A DNA stretch of 64,000 nucleotides from Paulinella micropora (lineage: Eukaryota; Cercozoa; Imbricatea; Euglyphida; Paulinellidae): assembly GCA_019918135.1 (NCBI GenBank), contig WBZZ01001754.1, positions 102,501 to 166,500 of the forward strand. Reading direction: 5' to 3'. Position 1 is the first letter of the stretch; every line of letters starts with the position of its first letter. The translations under genes and the position numbers were made by a program. Under the pieces are notes generated by a model. The model worked only from the letters and a program-made list of their open reading frames with translations, ran no database searches and was not told the DNA's origin. Below are positions 43,301 to 52,330 of this stretch, piece after piece.

Positions 43301-44407
43301 AGCTGGTCTTCGCCACCACCGCCACCGGCTGGCTGCTCGTCCCCCGGCAGGCGCCGGCCGGTTCGTTCTGGGGGCCGGGGGAACTCGGCGAGTGGGGCCC
43401 GCCCGACTGCGGACCCGTGGAGTGCACGCAGCGCTGGTGGGCCCGCAGCCGGGCGGACCGCTGTGACAGCGGGGGCGAGGCGGTGCAGCTCGTCTACGAG
43501 TTTGCGGCGCAGCACCGCCTGTACCCGAACCTGACGTCCCAGGCGCTGCTCCGCTTCGTCTTTCCGGCGCAGGACTGGTGCGAGCTGGAGCTGGGGCTGG
43601 CTCCCCCCACCTCGTCACTGCTAGTGCTCGCCAATGGCCGCGCGGAGGAGGCCGCCCGGCTGGACGCCCTGGGCCCCGCCGCGGGGGCCGCCGAGGTCAC
43701 GCAGCTGTACTACCAGAGCGACGGCTCCCTGGCGTGGCCGTGCTTCCTGGCGCTCGTCGGCGATCAGCGGTACGCCCCCCTGCAGAGCCTGGCGCTGCTG
43801 CGCTACACGCTGGCGCTGGGGACCACGACGGCCACCGTCGACTACCCCGCGGCCAACTGGACGGGCCCGCACAGCGTCCTCGTGTGCCCGGAGGCCTGGC
43901 CCCCGCCGGGCGCGGCGCCGGCCGCGGCCGACGTGACCCTCGTCGTGCGCTTGGAAGCCACCTTTGGCCTCGCCCGCCGCCGGCGGCAGGCCGGCGACGC
44001 CCTGGGCGCCTCGGTGTACTCTACCTGGCGGGGCCGCGTCGTCCAGCCCGCGCCCGGGCTGGCGGCCCCCCCCCGGGCCGCCCACGGACGCCCAGCGCCC
44101 CCCGCCCCGGCCGCCCTCCTCGTGGCCGCCGCTCTGGGCGCCGCTGCTCTGGTTAGCGACGGTCTGCCTGTGTGCAATAGGGGCGTGCCGGCAGTGCCAC
44201 TGCTGTTTCCGCTGCTACAAGACCGTCGTGCTAGGCCTGCCCTGGGCTTCGCCGACGGCGGAAGAAGCCCTGCTGCTGGAGGAAGTGTGGCCGCCGTGCG
44301 CCCGCTGCCGCGAGCTGGGCCAGTGCCGCTACGAGCTGCAGGTGTGGGCGGACGACCCCTGGTACCAACGGCGCGAGTTCCTGCCCACGCTAGCCGGCTC
44401 GCAGTGA
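37352..44407 (+). CDS. Very large surface glycoprotein, single C-terminal membrane anchor
   Basis: Coding character runs almost unbroken for 7 kb, about 2350 residues, starting MQRRVPTGRRPARA. A hydrophobic N-terminal segment (VWLPLLCVLLVLAVVLPW) is a signal or anchor. A long Ala/Gly/Trp-rich extracellular region follows with many Cys and N-glycosylation sequons (NGTNGTT near 40230). A dockerin-like calcium loop (NTDGDGLVSLSD) lies near 41370. A Ser/Ala/Pro stalk of about 190 residues is encoded at 42215-42785, then a further Cys-rich domain. A membrane helix (LWAPLLWLATVCLCAIGA) precedes a Cys-rich cytoplasmic tail ending LPTLAGSQ. The frame changes about four or five times, often beside G/C runs. 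It is probably an adhesin, wall component or envelope-type glycoprotein. Confidence 0.6.
42215..42785. repeat. Ser/Ala/Pro-coding minisatellite
   Basis: Imperfect tandem units of 6 to 36 bp built from GCCTCG, TCTTCG and GCCTCA triplets encode SASASPGPSA, then SASSTASSS and SSASPSSSASP. The array keeps the reading frame of the large glycoprotein and forms its stalk. Strong strand asymmetry (C/T-rich on plus) runs across the whole array. Confidence 0.9.
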
Positions 44408-44909
44408 GGGCCCTAGCCGCCGGCGCAGAGACCGCCTCCTCCTCTGGCGGCCCGGGCCCGCCGCTCCTCCTTCCCGGCCTCGCCACTCTCGCGCGCGCAC
44501 TCCCTCCCCCCTCCCACACTCTCGCTCTCGCTCTCGCTCTCTCTCTCCCGCGCGCGCGCTCTCTCGGCCGTGGCCACCCTACCGCCCGGCACGCCCCCCC
44601 TCCTGCCCCCGCTCGCGCGCCGGCTTGTACACTGCGCGCGTGGCCCCGCGGCCCGGCGCAGGTGCCAGTGAGGAGGGGGCGCGCCCTCCCTCCCCCGGCG
44701 CGCGCCAGGTGGGGGCGCACGTGCCGGCTGGGGGCGCGCGCGTTGCCGCCCCCCCCCCCCCACCGGGCGCGCGCGTGCGCTCCCTCCTGCCAGCTCAGAT
44801 TGCCTACTGCCGCCGAGGCCACAAGTGGCCTAGCGAACCAGCAGACTACCGAACCTCTTGTCCACTGTCCCGCTGCTGTGTGTTACCCTCAAACCCTGCC
44901 CCGCTGCTG
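44408..44909. other. Intergenic region with CT repeats
   Basis: This is the 3' region of the glycoprotein gene. It holds a CTCTCGCTCTCG-type repeat near 44517-44570 and a C run near 44750. No gene or clear poly(A) signal is seen. Confidence 0.4.
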
Positions 44910-45405
44910 ATGCTGCCGAACAACGCTGTTACCAGGCGCCCGCCGCCACGACCGTCTGCCGGTGCCAGCGAAGAACCTCGCAAGCGCCGCCGCCTGGCAC
45001 TGCCGTCGCTGGCCGCCGCCCCACGCCAGCTCCTGTTCGAGTGGCCCACCGAAGAAGCCGCGCGCCGGCCGGACAGCGCACACTTCCTGCTGGGCGAGCT
45101 CGTCGACATAGCTGACCGGCAGTCGTGCCCTGCCCCGGGCTGTGTGTTTTCCTGGCTAGACCAGCTACTGATGACTAAAGGCACCGAGGACCCGTGGGTG
45201 CGCACCGTGGCCGGGCTGATAGCCGCGGAACACGCCGGCCTGCACCTGTTGCGGGAGCGGTTCGGTGTGCCGGCCGAGCTGGTGGGCCTAGTCACGGAGT
45301 ACGTCGCCCCCCTGTGCCACGAAGCGCTCGGGCCGGGCCAATGGAGCAGGCTGGCTCCTGAGCAGCAGGAGCGCCTACTCGATCATTTACCGCTGCCCCG
45401 TAGTG
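44910..45405 (+). CDS. Small nuclear-type protein ending at the block edge
   Basis: The ATG at 44910 (MLPNNAVTRRPPPRPSAGAS) opens about 165 codons. A basic cluster, PRKRRR, fits a nuclear localisation signal. The rest is a helical domain with FEWPTEEAARRPDSAHFLLG and a Leu-rich C-terminus (LVGLVTEYVAPL). It stops within a few bases of the junction to PLV sequence, so the natural C-terminus may be missing. No family is recognised. Confidence 0.45.
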
Positions 45406-45410
45406 TCTGA

Positions 45411-46335
45411 ATTGCTAATACATAAATTCTCAAAGTAGATTATGTTATAGTTTGTTTTGCTATTGAATGTGGCACGATTTCTGATGGTAAATATAGCAAG
45501 TTCTGTAGATACACTTTTAACATTGTCATACGAATTAGTTATAGCAATAGTCCGATCAATCTTTCCTTCAACTGCTAGAAACATGCTCGCCGTTTTCATT
45601 ACAACAGATCCAAGACTTGATGAATATGCCTTCGCATAAATAGCAAACGCCGCTTGATACAATGATGGAGTGGTAGCAGTGCTCGCGTATTTAATTGAAT
45701 GAATTACTTCCATTCGCCCAGTTCGTGGGTTTTCTATTTTGAATGTAATTTGACCACTACCCAGATATTGAACAACTATTTCAAACACATTCAATTTAGT
45801 AAAATCAATCGTGGGAAGTTTCCAGTATTATTACATTTATCGACATTCCAAGCATATTGACTACCAAATTTTCCACATTTCCCGCAGTTCTCACAATGGA
45901 CATTCCCAAGTTTGATTGTCTAAAACATAAATTATCTGCTGGTGTGCCTATGCCAATATCGCAATTGAAACTATCTGCTGCAATGGATGACGGAAACAAT
46001 GCGGAAAATCTAGCAATTAAGCCCATACCACTTCTATATTTGGCTCGTTCAATAGTCGTGATTTGTGCAGTTTAATTACCTAAGGCCGATGTAGTCAAAA
46101 CTGCCATTGAATTAGCAGTTGATACCACCCCGCCATTGGTCTGAACGATATCAAAGAATCGTGTATTAATACCATATGTAAATACATTTTGTAATACTGG
46201 CGACAAAGTGGCAGTTCGCAATTTTCCAAAGGCCGTTGTTGGTAAAGCATCTTTAATACTATCTATTGATAAAGAAGAAGACGACGATGTAGTTGATGAC
46301 GATGGTGTATTCGTGCTTTGACCAAAAAGGTTCAT
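45411..46335 (-). pseudogene. PLV beta-rich virion protein, N-terminal part, cut by GC-rich block 2
   Basis: It starts MNLFGQSTNTPSSSTTSSSS with a Ser/Thr-rich leader and continues as a beta-rich chain up to the junction with block 2. The start resembles MNTFGRS of the gene at 5518-6147, and the character matches the segment at 33286-33562 on the other side of the block. It is damaged in a few places. A capsid-associated or surface role is likely but not shown. Confidence 0.5.
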
Positions 46336-46607
46336 TTTATATTTTATATTATATAAAATATGTGTGTAATAATACGAGAATTGCCAAGCGATATAGTTGG
46401 ACACATAAGAAAATTTGTTTATTCAGAAATGTCCCAGCAGAATTATAAAAAAGTAATATATGTGGTTTGTCTCGCACATTTCAATCACATCCCCCTATTA
46501 TAGCAGTTGATATTGATAATGTAGATGGTGTTCAGTTTTTCACAATCTGTTCTATTAATTGCTATAGACACGAGTCCAATGTTAGGGCAAGATATCGCGA
46601 ACCACCT

Positions 46608-46970
46608 TTAATCGTTGTTAAGTATTAATCTTTTTGTTTTATTTCTTGTGCTTCTTCTTAATGGTGCTTTTGTTTCCTCCAATTGTTCCTCTTGTTTTGC
46701 TTCTTTCTTCTCTTTGATAAACTTATTAACAATAATGGCTCCAATCTTGCTTAATTGTCGTAGTTTAGTATTTGTAATATTCGGGTTATCATTGTAAATC
46801 TGCTCAAGCAATTTATACTTATCCTCTCTGCTAGCCCTTTTTCCTAATGTTTGATATTTGCTTTCTTCTCCGTTTTCGCTTTCAATTTCATTAATATTAT
46901 TTAAATTCAGACATAAATCTATTTTCCTTTGTAATTCCTCTAGTTCGCTTTTAAGCCCTTCTTCCATCAT
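46608..46970 (-). CDS. PLV small protein with possible helix-turn-helix
   Basis: The 120-codon frame starts MMEEGLKSELEELQRKI. It has a coiled-coil first half, then a segment DNPNITNTKLRQLSKIG followed by AIIVNKFIKEKK that could form a helix-turn-helix. It ends in a basic tail (RRSTRNKTKR). It lies directly after the recombinase gene on the same strand and appears whole. A DNA-binding accessory or regulator of the recombinase is plausible. Confidence 0.45.
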   Translation of the reverse strand: MMEEGLKSELEELQRKIDLCLNLNNINEIESENGEESKYQTLGKRASREDKYKLLEQIYNDNPNITNTKLRQLSKIGAIIVNKFIKEKKEAKQEEQLEETKAPLRRSTRNKTKRLILNND

Positions 46971-46973
46971 CTC

Positions 46974-47929
46974 TCATGGATCTAACACATTCACCCATGA
47001 ATATAAAAAACTAGTCAGTAAATCGCCATGACCAAGAACATTTGAAACCCACGTATTAAAGTTCTCCAATTTCGGATTGGCGAAATTACTATACGACAAA
47101 CTAGCATATAGTTTTCGCAACATACTACTCTTCTGTGTGTATTCTGATAGCCAAGGGAAGATTTTTATCATTCTTTTGTTTAGTTCATTATTCTTTTGTT
47201 TATCAAGCACACCCTCGTTGTTAATGATAACTGCTTTTTTCTTTTTGAAATGGTCCGTATTGAATTTACTTGTTCAATTACGAATTCAGGACTAAAAAGG
47301 ACAACAGGCCTCTCAGTCCAATTCTTTTTTTGTCCTTCTCACTTTTTTGCTAGGTTATTCACTCGCAACCAAGAAGGTTTATCAGGTATCAATTCATGTG
47401 TGTTTTTATCAAATATTTCCACAGGCCTTGCTCCAATTGCTATCATCAAAGCAAGTAGTTTAAGATAAGGGTCATTACTTAGTATCATATCATTCATTTT
47501 AGCCATTACATCACGAACATCAATTTGTATTTTTTGTTCATTTTTTGCTTTGACATCTTTCTTATATCCTTCTACAATATCAATCCGTTCGTCTTCATTC
47601 AGATTAAAATACTTATCCAGTTTGCTCATTTCATATACTTTTTCACTTTGATAAGGCTCTATTGCTTTTTGTCTCACTTCAGAAAGCCTTTGCCTCCTAC
47701 TATTCAAATTAGGATACACAATAGCATATTTCGGATATATGACTTTTAGTGCTTCAAGTGCCTCTTCATCACTCGTTGGTGTGCTAAATAGCGATATAAT
47801 AGCATTATGGAATGCGACACTTGGTTTCACCTCACTATCGTAGAAGTTGGACACGACTTCATAAATTTTATTTTCAGTAGTAGCAACTCTTAACTGCCTA
47901 ACAGATTTCCTGTCATCTTCGCTCCACAT
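46974..47929 (-). pseudogene. PLV tyrosine recombinase (integrase)
   Basis: The N-terminal two thirds form a helical core-binding region. LLALMIAIGARPVEIF carries the first catalytic Arg of the tyrosine-recombinase fold. The distal part has SSMLRKLY (the box with the second Arg) and VLGHGDLLTSFLYSWV, where LGH and a late Tyr fit the final motif. The GARPVEI and LGH-x(3)-TS-x(2)-Y spacing also recalls telomere resolvases. The gene lies just inside the right terminal repeat, the usual place for an integrase. It is broken. Confidence 0.75.
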
Positions 47930-47951
47930 CTTAGTATATATACGACAGGTC

Positions 47952-48655
47952 TTATATTTTCTTATTTCTTTAAATAATTATTAATGCATCGCCCCACTCA
48001 TGCGACCAATTCTTTTCTGATCTTCAATCATCAACGACCTTTTTTCTCATTTTTCGGACACGAAGAATTCGGCCATTTATTGCCTTATACGGGGCTTTAA
48101 AAAAGTCCTTACAAATTTTTAGGACTTCAAAAAAAACAAGGACCTAAATAAGGACGACCTAGAGACATAATTTCATTAAAATTTTATTCCTTTTTATCTT
48201 CTTATTTTATATACTTAATTTAAACGAATTTTAATGAAAATATAAAAAAGAAAAAGGGAAATAGAGAGAGAATTAATGTCCGAAACGACTTACAGGTCGT
48301 CCTTAAAAAAGTCCTTCTTTTTTGAAAAGTTCTCAATGACGGAATGAAAATAAAAATTTATAACTAATAAAAAAAGTTAACTTTATCTGACTTAAAAAAT
48401 TTTAAGTACCTTTTAAAGTACTTTTTAAGGACAAGAAATAAGCCTCATAACATAATAAATGTAGTTATACACACTACTAAGCATTTTATGAGACCTTAAA
48501 AACACTATTTTTTCGTAAGGACTTTTGTTAAAATCATTAAGACACCCCCAAAAATCACTTTAAAAAAAAAGGGATGTTGACCCCCCAAAAAGTGGTACTT
48601 ATTCCAGAAAAAGTGAACTTTTTTCAATGATTGATTAAATTTTCTCTGTTTTTCT
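47952..48655. repeat. Right inverted terminal repeat of the PLV fossil
   Basis: The sequence is the reverse complement of 1-703 with scattered differences. Beyond 48655 the sequence stays AT-rich to about 48840, with AAAAATAAGGACA(C/T)CAAGGAA repeated at about 48694 and 48752. The true outer end of the repeat may therefore lie a little further right than the part visible in the left copy. Confidence 0.9.
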
Positions 48656-49083
48656 TAATGATTGAATGAAAAAAATAAGGACTTTCAATCTAAAAAATAA
48701 GGACACCAAGGAAACATTATTTCATTAAAATTAGTCTTATTCTAATGTTTAGAAAAATAAGGACATCAAGGAAGCCTCATTTAATGGAAATAAAAAAAGG
48801 ATTTTTTTGTTTTGCCGATCGTAATCATATCAGCAAAATAATATCGTTAGCCCTGTAGCGGATACACCAATTTTTGGACAACGGGATCACTTTTGTCATT
48901 TTGTCAAAAGCAAAAAGTAAATTGTTCTCCTTTGTATGTTTTCCCATTTGGTTTCCGTGGCTATCGCCCCCCCCCCCCCCCCCCACTCACTTCGTTCGCT
49001 GCCCTCCCCCCCCCCCATTTGGTTTCCTGTGGCTATCGCCCCCCCACTCACTTCGTTCGTTGCCCCCCATTTGGTTTTGATGG

Positions 49084-49481
49084 TCATTTATGTACATAGA
49101 CTTGTCCATTCGTATATTGAATACAAGCACAGAAAAGACGAAAAACACACACAGAAAAACAGAAAACACACACAGAAAACAGAAAACATACCTATGTTTT
49201 ACAAAAAGCACGGAAAACTAAGCAGACTAAGGAAGATTTAGACAAAAGAACGACAAAAAACCATATTTTATTATCATAAAATATATATAAATTTCATTTA
49301 TATGGTTTTTTGTCGTTATTTTGTCTAAATCTTCCTTAGTCTGCTTAGTTTTCCGTGTTTTTGTAAAACATAGGTATGTTTTCTGTTTTCTGTGTGTGTT
49401 TTCTGTTTTTCTGTGTGTGTTTTTCGTCTTTTCTGTGCTTGTATTTAATATACGAATGGATAAGTCTATGTACATAAATGA
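49084..49481. repeat. Large palindrome, about 182-bp arms
   Basis: Arms at 49084-49266 and 49300-49481 are near-perfect reverse complements around a 33-bp AT-rich loop. The arms contain ACACACACAGAAAA-type repeats. There is no ORF. It resembles a fold-back element or the head-to-head junction of a duplicated segment. AT dinucleotide runs flank the right arm (about 49482-49504 and 49568-49626). Confidence 0.85.
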
Positions 49482-49566
49482 TATATATATATATATATAT
49501 ATATGCAACACACATTTGACTTTATCCAGCGGGGTGGCCATCAGCGTGACATACTTCGTATAATAG

Positions 49567-49629
<63 letters not shown>

Positions 49630-49720
49630 ACACACATTTGCGATAAGTCTGGTGTGTTCGATACGATTCGATATAACATACTTTATATCACAGATAGTAT
49701 TATGCGATTAGCCACAAATT

Positions 49721-49767
49721 GACGTGTTTTGCGGGCGAGCCGGGCCGGTGAGCCCGCAAAACACGTC
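49721..49767. repeat. Perfect 16-bp-stem hairpin
   Basis: GACGTGTTTTGCGGGC at 49721-49736 pairs exactly with GCCCGCAAAACACGTC at 49752-49767 across a 15-base GC-rich loop. It lies at the point where AT-rich spacer gives way to GC-rich DNA. It could be a transposon end pair, a recombination site or a terminator. Confidence 0.85.
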
Positions 49768-49925
49768 AGATTTGGCGTGCCGCATATGTAGTTTTATCGG
49801 TAACCTGACCACATTTTGTGGAGGTGACCGATAGAATATAAACACATACCTGAGCCACGACGAAGGCGGCCTTGTCCAGCGGGGTGGTGACGACGGTGGC
49901 GTCAGATAGGTCGAGGTTGGCGTAC

Positions 49926-50191
49926 TTGCGACAACTACTGGAGCTACGGCGGCTCTGCCTCCGTTAGTACCGCAGCGGGCTCACGGCGCCAGGGCTGGGG
50001 AACCTGCCCGTCCTGGAGCAGCTCGACCTTAGCTACTCCGACTGGCTCACGGACGAGGGGCTGCGGCAGCTGCGCACCAGGCACAGGCTGCAGCGCCTCG
50101 GGCTGACAATGTGCGAGAGGGTCACGCGCGGCGCGGTAGACGAGCTGTTGCGCGCGCGGCCCGCCCTCCAAGTAGAGGGCTGGTGGACCTA
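49926..50191 (+). pseudogene. LRR gene fragment (F-box/LRR family)
   Basis: The plus-strand reading LRQLLELRRLCLR, an in-frame stop at 49967, then GLGNLPVLEQLDLSYSDWLT and LQRLGLTMCERVTRGAVDEL shows the same LRR type as the F-box/LRR genes in block 1. The fragment ends VEGWWT-stop. It lacks the N-terminal half and any start. Just upstream, the minus strand holds another LRR piece, so the two fragments lie head to head. Confidence 0.6.
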
Positions 50192-50197
50192 AAAAAG

Positions 50198-50283
50198 GCG
50201 GTGGACACTACACCCCCGGTGGACACTACACCCCGGTAGACACTACACCCCGGTAGACACTACACCCCGGTGGACACTACACA
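50198..50283. repeat. 17-bp tandem repeat
   Basis: There are five copies of a GG(T/A)(G/A)GACACTACACCCC-type unit of 17 to 18 bp, directly after the LRR fragment. It is a simple tandem array with no coding role. Confidence 0.9.
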
Positions 50284-50312
50284 GCGCCTGGTTGGGGTCC
50301 GCACGCTTTTTT

Positions 50313-51876
50313 TTAGTTGACGAATAAGACTGCCCCCTCCCTGGCCCTTTTCCACTCGGGCCGCCGGCAGCAATCGCCCCCCCTCTCTCTCTCTCTGCAC
50401 TCGCCCGAGCCTAGCAGCCGTTCTGGCGGCAGGGTTGGCCAGCGAGGGCTAGTTGGCGGATGGCCCCCCCCCGCCGCGCGGGCCGGCTCGACCTTCTTCG
50501 CGCGGTGGCCTAGACCGGCGAGCGCGCTTAGCGCCTGCCCGGCCTGCTCCTTCTCTACCCACTGCAGGAACGCCTTCCCCAGCGCGCGCGCCCCTAACCG
50601 CTCGCTGCGGCGCACGACCTGTTGGGTGTTGTAGACCGCCTTCTCCGTCTGGTTCATTAAGAAGCCTTGCCATATAAACGACACTAGTAGCAGCCAGGGG
50701 TGCTCGATTTGCTGCCTGAACCTCAGATCCTTCCGGTCGCCGCTGTCACTAACCAGTAGGGCCCGCGCCAGCGACAGCAGGCTGCAGTTGCCTTCGCCTT
50801 GGCTGTCCTCGCTCTGGTCCGTCAGTTTATACTTTCCTCGCGTGTACGCTGTTGCGGCTGCGCGGCAGCCGGTAGCCCCCGTACGTGGCGCGCGTCTTGT
50901 TCTGCTGGGAGCTCAGCGCCAACGGGTCCGTTAGGCTCAGGCACCACGTGCCCTGCTCCACGTCGCGCTCCAGCGAGCGACCAAACTCGAGATCGCGCAG
51001 GATGTGCGACCTAGACACCGGCGGCGTCAGCGTTAAGCACAGCAGGGCGACCCGGGCGGGGCGCAGCACGCCCTGCCGGTACTCCGACCACTTGTCCTCT
51101 GTGGTCGGGACCGAGGAGCGCCGCCTGTCTGCCTCATAATGTTGCAGGTAATCGGCTATGGCCGCAAACAACAGGCTCTGCAGGTCCCACAGGGATTGCG
51201 CCGGTCGCTCGGGCGGCGCGTAGCGCCCCTCCACCGCGGTGTACGCCAGGGCCTGGCGGTGCAGGTTGCCCAACCAGCGCGAGACGTCCGGGTACAGGCG
51301 GGCCTGCCACAGCTCCGACCAGAACATGGCATTGACTTGCAGCAGCGTGGCAAAGTAGCCGGCCAGGGTCGCCGACTTCCAGCGCGGGCTCATAACCTCG
51401 GCGAAGCCCGTCAGCAGCCGCTTGGCCCGGTCGCCGTCCTGGGCCAGCGCCTCCCGCAGGCACCGGACCTGGCCGGGCAGCGTGTGCGCGGCGTACACCG
51501 CGAAGAACCTGGCACGCCGCACGTGCTGCCGCGCCGTGCTCGGCGCGGCCACGCGCCCCCAGCGCGCCGGTTTGAGGGCGGACTCCAGGAACGCCCGCAG
51601 GACACGGAGCTCTTGCTCGAGCTCACCGCGCGGGTCCTCACCGCGCGGGTCGAACCAGACCTCGGCGGCGCCACCGCCGGCCGGGGCGTCCCCCCCCGCG
51701 GGGGCGTCGTCGTCGTCGTCGTCACTGGAAGAAGAGGAGCCCGTGTCCTCGTCGTCCCGTCCGTAATCTAACCACCCGGCGCTGTCCGGCGGGAGGCCGC
51801 CCCCCTCCTCGTCCTCCTCCTTCTCCGCATCCGCGCCCCCCGCGCCCAGCAGGTCTTCAAAGCGAGTGAAGCTCAT
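50313..51876 (-). CDS. Possible tyrosine-recombinase-like protein
   Basis: The ATG at 51876 (MSFTRFEDLLGAGG) opens a product of about 520 residues. An acidic, disordered leader (a run of Ser then Asp, residues about 50-75) is followed by a helical domain. Then comes LLCLTLTPPVSRSHILRDLE, which resembles the first catalytic box of eukaryotic and viral tyrosine recombinases (TPP-x-R). WCLSLTD and a KTRATYGGYRLP strand follow, as in that fold. Coding continues after one frame change towards the C-terminus (FIWQGFLMNQTEKAVY), but I cannot place the His-x-x-Arg box with confidence. It may be a Crypton-like remnant, a domesticated recombinase or an unrelated protein. Confidence 0.4.
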
Positions 51877-52218
51877 GCACTGGCCCGGGCGCGGCCCGCC
51901 CGCCGGCGTGGCCCCGGCACGGGGGGCGGAGGCACGGGGGGCGGAGGCACGGGGCGTGCCCCTTCCCCTGCCCACCCTTTCCCCCTGCTTCCTCCCGCCC
52001 CCCCCCCCCCCGGCCCCTCTTCCTCCTCCCTCTCCCCCCCCCCCCCCCCCGCTCCCGCATCCCTCGTCCCGGGCCTGGCGGCCACGCCCGTCGTGTCCGC
52101 CAGCGTCTAGTCTGCGCCGGGAAGCAGGTGCATCCCCCCGGTGCCTGGAACGGCCTCAGGCTTTTAATGAATATTCCCAACCATCCATCGGAGGGGGGGG
52201 ACACAGAGAGCAAGAGAA

Positions 52219-52272
<54 letters not shown>

Positions 52273-52330
52273 GGCTGAGAGGATGCCGGCCAGTCAGTCA
52301 GCAGCCAGTGCGCGGCGGCGGTGGCGTACC
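51877..52330. other. Intergenic region with GA microsatellite and poly-C
   Basis: C runs lie near 52000 and 52037. A (GA)n run covers about 52216-52270. TTTAAT at 52163-52168 (ATTAAA on the minus strand) is a probable poly(A) signal for the BspA-like gene that ends at 52331. The longer plus-strand frame through here is a shadow. Confidence 0.6.

Larger units (their letters stand above)
33563..45405. other. GC-rich block 2 inside the PLV fossil
   Basis: Composition changes abruptly at both edges. The block contains cellular-type genes: a coiled-coil protein cut at the left edge, a kinase-like protein, a seven-helix membrane protein, a very large surface glycoprotein and a small nuclear-type protein ending at the right edge. 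No flanking duplication like that of block 1 is visible. No transposon enzyme or terminal repeat is seen. The left junction lies at or next to a GTCGAC sequence. Confidence 0.8.
1..48655. mobile_element. Polinton-like virus (PLV) fossil, interrupted by GC-rich blocks
   Basis: This is an AT-rich element bounded by inverted terminal repeats of about 700 bp. It contains the PLV gene set: TVpol-like polymerase/helicase, FtsK/HerA-type packaging ATPase, double jelly-roll major capsid protein, minor capsid (penton) protein, fibre-like protein with an S74 chaperone, and a tyrosine recombinase beside the right repeat. The capsid protein looks closer to algal PLVs than to mavirus-type virophages; this is a judgement from motif style, not a search. 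Net of the GC-rich blocks the element is about 22 kb, within the usual PLV range. It is clearly broken, by a rough count fifteen to twenty times, and so inactive as it stands. The terminal repeats are still very similar, which suggests a moderately old rather than ancient insertion. The left repeat begins at the window edge, so the true left end probably lies outside. Confidence 0.85.
48656..49925. other. AT-rich spacer right of the PLV
   Basis: No gene is seen. The region holds C runs at about 48968 and 49006 with CACTCACTTCGTTCG repeated, a large palindrome (49084-49481), AT microsatellites, a perfect 16-bp hairpin (49721-49767), and at its right end a GC-rich LRR fragment in minus orientation (LDLSDATVV, near 49910). 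Confidence 0.7.

Noticed and set aside
37951-44910. Single uninterrupted 2319-codon frame on the plus strand
   Set aside because: Parts of it are Arg/Gly/Pro-rich shadow translation. Real coding character moves between frames across the region, and the membrane anchor and tail lie in another frame. The region was annotated as one gene instead.
49545-49570. ACTTCGTATA resembling part of a lox-type site
   Set aside because: Only about ten bases match one half-site, there is no matching inverted half and no known recombinase nearby. Chance similarity in AT-rich DNA.
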